From: Atopobiaceae bacterium
GTDB lineage: Bacteria; Actinomycetota; Coriobacteriia; Coriobacteriales; Atopobiaceae
Reading direction: 5' to 3'
Length of the DNA stretch: 56,607 nucleotides
Assembly: GCA_017459605.1 (NCBI GenBank)
Contig: JAFUCQ010000025.1
Location: forward strand, 1-56,607
The first letter of the stretch is position 1. Each line of letters begins with the position of its first letter. A model generated the notes under the pieces. The model saw only the letters and a list, made by a program, of their open reading frames with translations, was not told where the DNA came from and searched no databases. Below are positions 52,679 to 56,607 of this stretch, piece after piece. The translations under genes were made by a program, and so were the position numbers.

Positions 52679-53104
52679 TCACTTGCCGCGGTGCTTCGCC
52701 TTGCGTTTCTCCTGCCTCTGTTCGAACCGCTGGCGCTTTTCGTCTTCTCGCCTGTCGCGGGCGTCGGCTTTCCTCTGTTGGGCGGACGCCTCGCGCTCCT
52801 CTTGCAGTGCCTGCTGCGCCTTGGTGGATGGGCCGCGCTGCCTCATCTCTCGGGACGCCTCGCGCTGGCGTCGCTTGGGGTTCGCGGCCCGCTTCGGCGT
52901 TTCCAAGTGGGCCGTTGGCTTCGTGAATCGAAGCTCGTTGTACCTGCTGCAGACGAGGTCCAGGACCTCCTCGTTCGACGGCTCCGCGCCGAACACGACG
53001 CGGCATGCGCTGTAGCGGTCGTCCTCGACACGCTCGAACACCCCCACCCAAAACTGGCCGTCGTGATAGACGGTCAGGGTGGAGGATACCCTGATCTTCC
53101 GCAT
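52679..53104 (-). CDS. YjdF-like (DUF2992) protein
   Basis: The 141-residue protein begins RVSSTLTVYHDGQFWVGVFERVEDDRYSACRVVFGAEPSNEEV and LRFTKP, the YjdF/DUF2992 pattern, then a highly charged Arg/Glu/Gln-rich C-terminal helix of about 70 residues. YjdF genes in Firmicutes are often controlled by an azaaromatic-sensing riboswitch, but I could not recognise that RNA in the 53105-53280 leader. AAAGGAGG lies before the ATG at 53104. The DNA is GC-rich. Confidence 0.8.
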   Translation of the reverse strand: MRKIRVSSTLTVYHDGQFWVGVFERVEDDRYSACRVVFGAEPSNEEVLDLVCSRYNELRFTKPTAHLETPKRAANPKRRQREASREMRQRGPSTKAQQALQEEREASAQQRKADARDRREDEKRQRFEQRQEKRKAKHRGK

Positions 53105-53182
53105 GGCGATTTCCTCCTTTATGTAAGTCACCACGCGGAGAAGGGACAACCAAGGAGGCAGGTTACTGACGCCCGCAGGCGC

Positions 53183-53212
53183 ACCCCGACTACCCGACGG
53201 GGTCGTGTTTTT
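53183..53212 (+). terminator. Terminator-like hairpin on the plus strand
   Basis: CCCCG and CGGGG pair around ACTACCCGA, with TGTTTTTAT following at 53206-53212. No plus-strand gene is intact upstream, so it may be phage-derived. Confidence 0.4.
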
Positions 53213-53329
53213 ATCTCCGATACGCAAAGCATACCACGGCGCACCCGCTTCCCAAAGAGGGCCACATTGTGACGCCATAGGACGATGCCTCCCGAGGACG
53301 GACAACGAGATCTCGGGAGGCAGTTCTTT

Positions 53330-53548
53330 ATGGAGTCAATCATCGTCGCATGCATCACGGGGGTGGTGACCCTCGTCGGGGTGATCCTCTCCAACTCGAA
53401 GAGCAGGGCCGTCATGGAGGTCAAGCTGGACGCCCTGACGGCAAAGGTCGAGAAGCACAACCAGGTCCTGGAGCGCACCTACCGGCTCGAGCAGGACATG
53501 GCGGTGGCGAAGCACGACATCGAGGAGATCAGGGGGAAGGTGGCATGA
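53330..53548 (+). CDS. Phage-type small membrane/coiled-coil protein
   Basis: The 72-residue protein has one helix, SIIVACITGVVTLVGVILSNS, and a C-terminal coiled coil (AKVEKHNQVLERTYRLEQDMAVAKHDIEEI), as in XhlA-like/holin-associated phage proteins next to holin genes. GGAGGCAG precedes the ATG. A broken holin-like gene begins 1 base after its stop. This is a lysis cassette remnant without an endolysin. Confidence 0.7.
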   Translation: MESIIVACITGVVTLVGVILSNSKSRAVMEVKLDALTAKVEKHNQVLERTYRLEQDMAVAKHDIEEIRGKVA

Positions 53549-53549
53549 G

Positions 53550-53760
53550 ATGAGCGAGTTCCTGGCAAGCAACGACTGGCAGTGGTGACTCCTGCGCACG
53601 ATCGTGCAGGGCGTGTTGGGCGTGGTAATCGCCAACCTCGATTTGATCATGGGCTGGTGCGTGATGGACCCCAGCGTTCGCGCCTTGGTCGTGGCGCTGC
53701 TGATGGCGGTGCTGAGCCCCATCATGGCCGCGCTCGGCGGCGGCGACGGCCTGGGTGAGT
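53550..53760 (+). pseudogene. Holin-like gene with in-frame TGA
   Basis: The frame starts ATGAGCGAGTTC and encodes SEFLASNDWQW, then TGA at 53586-53588. It continues in the same frame as LLRTIVQGVLGVVIANLDLIMG and VRALVVALLMAVLSPIMAALGGG, the two-helix form of r1t-type holins. One nonsense codon therefore breaks it. The end is not clear; 53760-54158 holds nothing I can assign. Confidence 0.65.
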
Positions 53761-54158
53761 TCGGTCATCTTCGCTTCGTTCATCTTTTTATCTCCTTCCT
53801 CGTGCCGCAGACGCTCCGATGGCGGTCCTGGGGCGCTACAAATTCCGCTACAAATAATCCGGAAAGGAGCGTTTTCTTGTGAAGTAAAGATGTGCGCCGA
53901 TTTCTCGGACACACCACTTCTGAACTGCGATTTTGTTGTCTTTCGGGGCGGAGTGCGGAAAAGTGTTTTGCCTATCCTTCTATTCCCACTCAGTAGGGCT
54001 TTGGAGTTAGGGCAACTTTTCACGTCGTTGTTTCCGCAGGTCAAAAGCTTGATATTTCAACGCGACATGGAAGAGGCGGCCTGCATGGAAGAATCTTGGA
54101 AGAAACATGCTCGAGAACCGATGGAAAGGGTCGAGCGCAAGTAAGAATCCAGCAGTGT

Positions 54159-54977
54159 TTAAAGCGCCTTGCGCGGACAGCTCCTCACGCACTCGAGGCA
54201 AAGGATGCACTCGGTCCCGTTTTGCCTTTTGCGCGAGTCGTCGAGCATGTCCACGTCCATGGGGCATCTGCGGCGGCACGTCCCACATTCGACGCACCTG
54301 TCGTGATCGCACGTGATGCGCAGCAGCGAGTAGTAGCTCATCGGCTTCAAGAAGACCGTCACAGGACACACGTACTTGCAGAAAGCCCGATTGTCCTTGA
54401 ACGCATAAGCGAGGGCTATGCCGATGGCGTAGTAGGCAACATTGCCAATGATGAAAGCCCAGAACATGATGCGCTCGATATTGCCGACGTGTGCAAGAAA
54501 GAGCGCCGCCACGAACACGACGGAGACGACGAAGGCGACATAGCGGATCCAGCCTATCTTCTTTCTCGGCCGAGCGGGAACCTTGTGCGGGAGGAAATCC
54601 AGCACCATGGCCGTCCAGCATGCATACCCACACCAGCCTCGGCCGAACAGCAGCGGACCGAATATCTTGGCAACGGCATAATGGATAGTAGCCGCCTCGA
54701 AGACTCCGGTGAACAGGTAGTACCAGAAACCCTCTATCTGCATGTTCTCCCCGCGTATGAGGCCCAGATACACCAGCATGTAAAGGCCCACCAAAAGCTG
54801 TGTTATACGACGCGCGTTTTTGTTTCCGCTGATGAACAAGAAGACGCCCAGCGCAACCGATGCGCCGATGTAGCTGAAGTTGAACAGGTAGAAGGCGTTG
54901 TCCATCATGAGCCACAATGCGACGGCAATGACCTCGAATACTGCGAGCAGCACGATAGGCAGGAGATACTTCCGCAT
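54159..54977 (-). CDS. NapH-like membrane ferredoxin protein
   Basis: The 272-residue protein has about five to six helices, the membrane-loop motif FGRGWCGYACWTAMVLDFLP, the KYVCPV motif, and two C-terminal [4Fe-4S] motifs, CVECGTCRRRCP and CILCLECVRSCP. NapH/NosR/YccM-type proteins pass electrons from quinol or ferredoxin-like donors across the membrane. No partner reductase is present. It starts 18 bases after the DUF4143 ATPase gene on the same strand, GAGGGC preceding the ATG. Confidence 0.85.
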   Translation of the reverse strand: MRKYLLPIVLLAVFEVIAVALWLMMDNAFYLFNFSYIGASVALGVFLFISGNKNARRITQLLVGLYMLVYLGLIRGENMQIEGFWYYLFTGVFEAATIHYAVAKIFGPLLFGRGWCGYACWTAMVLDFLPHKVPARPRKKIGWIRYVAFVVSVVFVAALFLAHVGNIERIMFWAFIIGNVAYYAIGIALAYAFKDNRAFCKYVCPVTVFLKPMSYYSLLRITCDHDRCVECGTCRRRCPMDVDMLDDSRKRQNGTECILCLECVRSCPRKAL

Positions 54978-54995
54978 GTTGATGCCCTCGATTGC

Positions 54996-56297
54996 CTAAG
55001 CCGACGAGCCGAGCGATGCAATCGCCCAAAGCGGGATGTTGGCAAGCCATCCCTCGTCACGATATCCGGAAAGCGAAGCTCGCACGCATCGCTTGAGCTC
55101 GAAACGATCCCGCGCCACTTTAAGACTCTTGGACTGGAGATTTTCCGCTGCCTTCACCTCGATGGGCACCGGCTCGCCGTCAAGCTCCACCGCGAAATCG
55201 ACTTCCGCACGCCCCGTATCGGAGGACCAATACGCCGGCTGCATTCCGCACGCCACAAGCTGCTGGCAGACGTATTGCTCGGTAAGGGCACCTCTAAACT
55301 CCGTGAAAAGGCGCGAGCCTTCCAGAAGCACCGAAGGCTGCAGATGCGAAAGCGCACCAAGCAACCCAACGTCTACGCAGAAGAGCTTGAAGGCACCCTC
55401 ATCTCGGTATGCCAGCAGCGGGACACGCAACGCTGAAACGCGGGAGACGCGGCGTACCGCACCGTAGTCGGCAAGCCACTGTATCGATTCCTTGAAATCT
55501 CGCGCACGTCCGCCAGGTCTCACGGCTCCGTACACGAACTTCTTGCTTTCCTTGGCAAGCTGAGCGGGGAGTCCTTCCCACACAAGCCTCATGCGCTCAA
55601 GGATGCGCGCGGGTGCGTGTTTCGAGAAGTCGAGGTCGTACGCATCGAGGATTTCGTTGTGCACTTCGCGCACAGCAGAGTAATCCCGTTCGGCGACGAA
55701 GGAGCCAACGGCCTCGGGCATGCCGCCGACGAAGAGGTACTCCCTCAGGAGTTGCTCCATCTTCCCGAAAAGCGCGGGGTCGATTCCCGCGGCACCTCTC
55801 TCGCGCAAAGCCTCTGCGGCAGCGCCCTCTTCTGTTGCGTCGAGGAATTCCAGAAAGCTCATGGGCTCGAGGGAAAGCATGTTTACTTTCCCGACTGGAA
55901 AAGAGACGCCCTCGTGCTTTGCGATACCCAGATATGATCCTGCAGCTGCCACGTGATAGTCGGGGGCGTCTTGGCAGAAGTACTTCAACGCTGTGAGCGC
56001 ACGCGGCGCCTCCTGGATCTCATCTAGCACGATCAGCGTTTTTCCCGCTTCGATCTTGGTGCCAGACTCCACGGAGAGCGCAGAGACTATTCGCGGTATG
56101 TCGAAGTCGCGATTGAAAACTTCGCGTGCTCGCGAGCTTGCCAGCAGGTCCACATATGCCAATGAGTCGAATTCCGATCGACCGAACTCTTTGAGGAGCC
56201 AGGTTTTCCCCGTTTGCCTCGCGCCTCTCAAGAGCAAAGGCTTTCGCTGGCCCTTATCCTTCCATGCTTTGAGATCTGTCATTGCATCCCTCAGCAT
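54996..56297 (-). CDS. DUF4143-type ATP-binding protein (AAA_14)
   Basis: The 433-residue protein has Walker A LLLRGARQTGKTWLLKEFG, Walker B TLIVLDEIQEAP, sensor-like AAGSYLG, the middle LSLEPMSFLEFL, and a C-terminal DUF4143 nuclease-like domain (RAEVDFAVELDGEPVPIEVKAAE) with a PD-(D/E)xK-like D-ExK. Such proteins are common in accessory regions with unsettled role. The ATG at 56297 follows GGAGGCC. It is a full-length relative of the fragment at 51438. Confidence 0.85.
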   Translation of the reverse strand: MLRDAMTDLKAWKDKGQRKPLLLRGARQTGKTWLLKEFGRSEFDSLAYVDLLASSRAREVFNRDFDIPRIVSALSVESGTKIEAGKTLIVLDEIQEAPRALTALKYFCQDAPDYHVAAAGSYLGIAKHEGVSFPVGKVNMLSLEPMSFLEFLDATEEGAAAEALRERGAAGIDPALFGKMEQLLREYLFVGGMPEAVGSFVAERDYSAVREVHNEILDAYDLDFSKHAPARILERMRLVWEGLPAQLAKESKKFVYGAVRPGGRARDFKESIQWLADYGAVRRVSRVSALRVPLLAYRDEGAFKLFCVDVGLLGALSHLQPSVLLEGSRLFTEFRGALTEQYVCQQLVACGMQPAYWSSDTGRAEVDFAVELDGEPVPIEVKAAENLQSKSLKVARDRFELKRCVRASLSGYRDEGWLANIPLWAIASLGSSA

Positions 56298-56495
56298 ATT
56301 CGGCCTCCAATGCACAAAAGTCCTACGTGTTTTGTGCAATTATCGCACATATGTGGTGCTTATGCGAACTAAACCCATATGAGGAGCGGCTGTAAATTAG
56401 GCTGGTTTGGAAGAATCCATGGAAGAGTTACGTCTCGTGCATGGTGAGTATTTACATTCTAGACCAGTTGTTGGAACTCGCTTGGAACTCAGCAG

Positions 56496-56519
56496 GGTGA
56501 GTTCCAGTTGGAACTCACC
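56496..56519. repeat. Perfect 10-bp inverted repeat among GGAACTC motifs
   Basis: GGTGAGTTCC and GGAACTCACC flank AGTT. More GGAACTC copies occur at 56473 and 56484, and GAGTTCC at 56595. ATATGGGGAGTATT-like repeats follow at 56519 and 56539. No gene is supported in 56298-56607. Confidence 0.6.
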
Positions 56520-56607
56520 TATGGGGAGTATTTTGCCAGATATGGGGAGTATTGCCCCTGACCTGCGGTTTTGCCGCTCCATCGTGATGGAGTGAGTTCC
56601 AGCCCGA

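Noticed and set aside
53105-53280. yjdF riboswitch in the leader of the YjdF-like gene
   Set aside because: I could not recognise the conserved RNA core on the minus strand; a covariance model search is needed to decide.
54096-55436. 446-codon open frame on the plus strand
   Set aside because: It spans the antisense of the ferredoxin protein and the ATPase and the gap between them; composition is shadow-like.

Overview
The window reads as chromosome of a Gram-positive actinobacterium of the Coriobacteriia type, with an Eggerthellaceae/Cryptobacterium/Slackia-like gene set. This is inference. It rests on mid-GC coding DNA, gallate-decarboxylase-type UbiD enzymes paired with MerR regulators, SpoIIE/STAS/HATPase partner-switching regulators, a GlfT2-like galactofuranosyltransferase and an Opp peptide importer. 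No 16S rRNA or other decisive marker is present.

Layout. 1-7000: CapA-like anchored phosphoesterase, a degenerate ROK protein, NrdI, SecG, tRNA-Leu, then a PAS-GAF-SpoIIE phosphatase followed by a STAS-HATPase fusion. 7090-9860: tRNA-Cys, tRNA-Gly and tRNA-Val, a BrnT/BrnA toxin-antitoxin pair, a possible bacteriocin-like peptide gene, a VOC protein and a HAD phosphatase. 10020-16440: complete oppBCDF-oppA. 16788-25080: CDF metal exporter, MgtC-like protein, rhomboid protease, anchored nuclease, LarB, GH32 sucrose hydrolase with a LacI-type operator, and a PurF homologue with a broken glutaminase site. 25542-33989: two MerR-plus-LpdC-like UbiD decarboxylase units, a DASS transporter and CysK. 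34474-43480: GlfT2-like transferase, a secreted propeller protein with C-terminal repeats, ArgG, and a second stress-signalling group in which one receptor gene is cut by an in-frame TGA. 43560-47970: metallo-beta-lactamase-fold hydrolase, TIGR04076-like protein, AcpS, and a Nif11-leader peptide with its radical SAM/SPASM maturase. 47990-56607: a mosaic accessory island with gene remnants, an ATPase-TOPRIM pair, a GC-rich methyltransferase/YjdF/phage-lysis stretch, and a NapH-like ferredoxin membrane protein with a DUF4143 ATPase.

The strongest candidate for an undescribed system is the RiPP locus at 46184-47973. It has a 65-residue precursor with a GG-ended Nif11-like leader and a 20-residue core carrying four cysteines at exact i, i+4, i+8, i+12 spacing. 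A radical SAM/SPASM enzyme starts 2 bases later, and a small Cys-containing protein follows.

A second theme is repeat biology. Short tandem arrays occur throughout, and four of them begin inside the last codons of a gene and run across its stop codon. There are also two doublets of a palindromic hairpin family and a 154-bp element with perfect 29-bp inverted ends. All functions are inferred from sequence reading alone; no database search was run.
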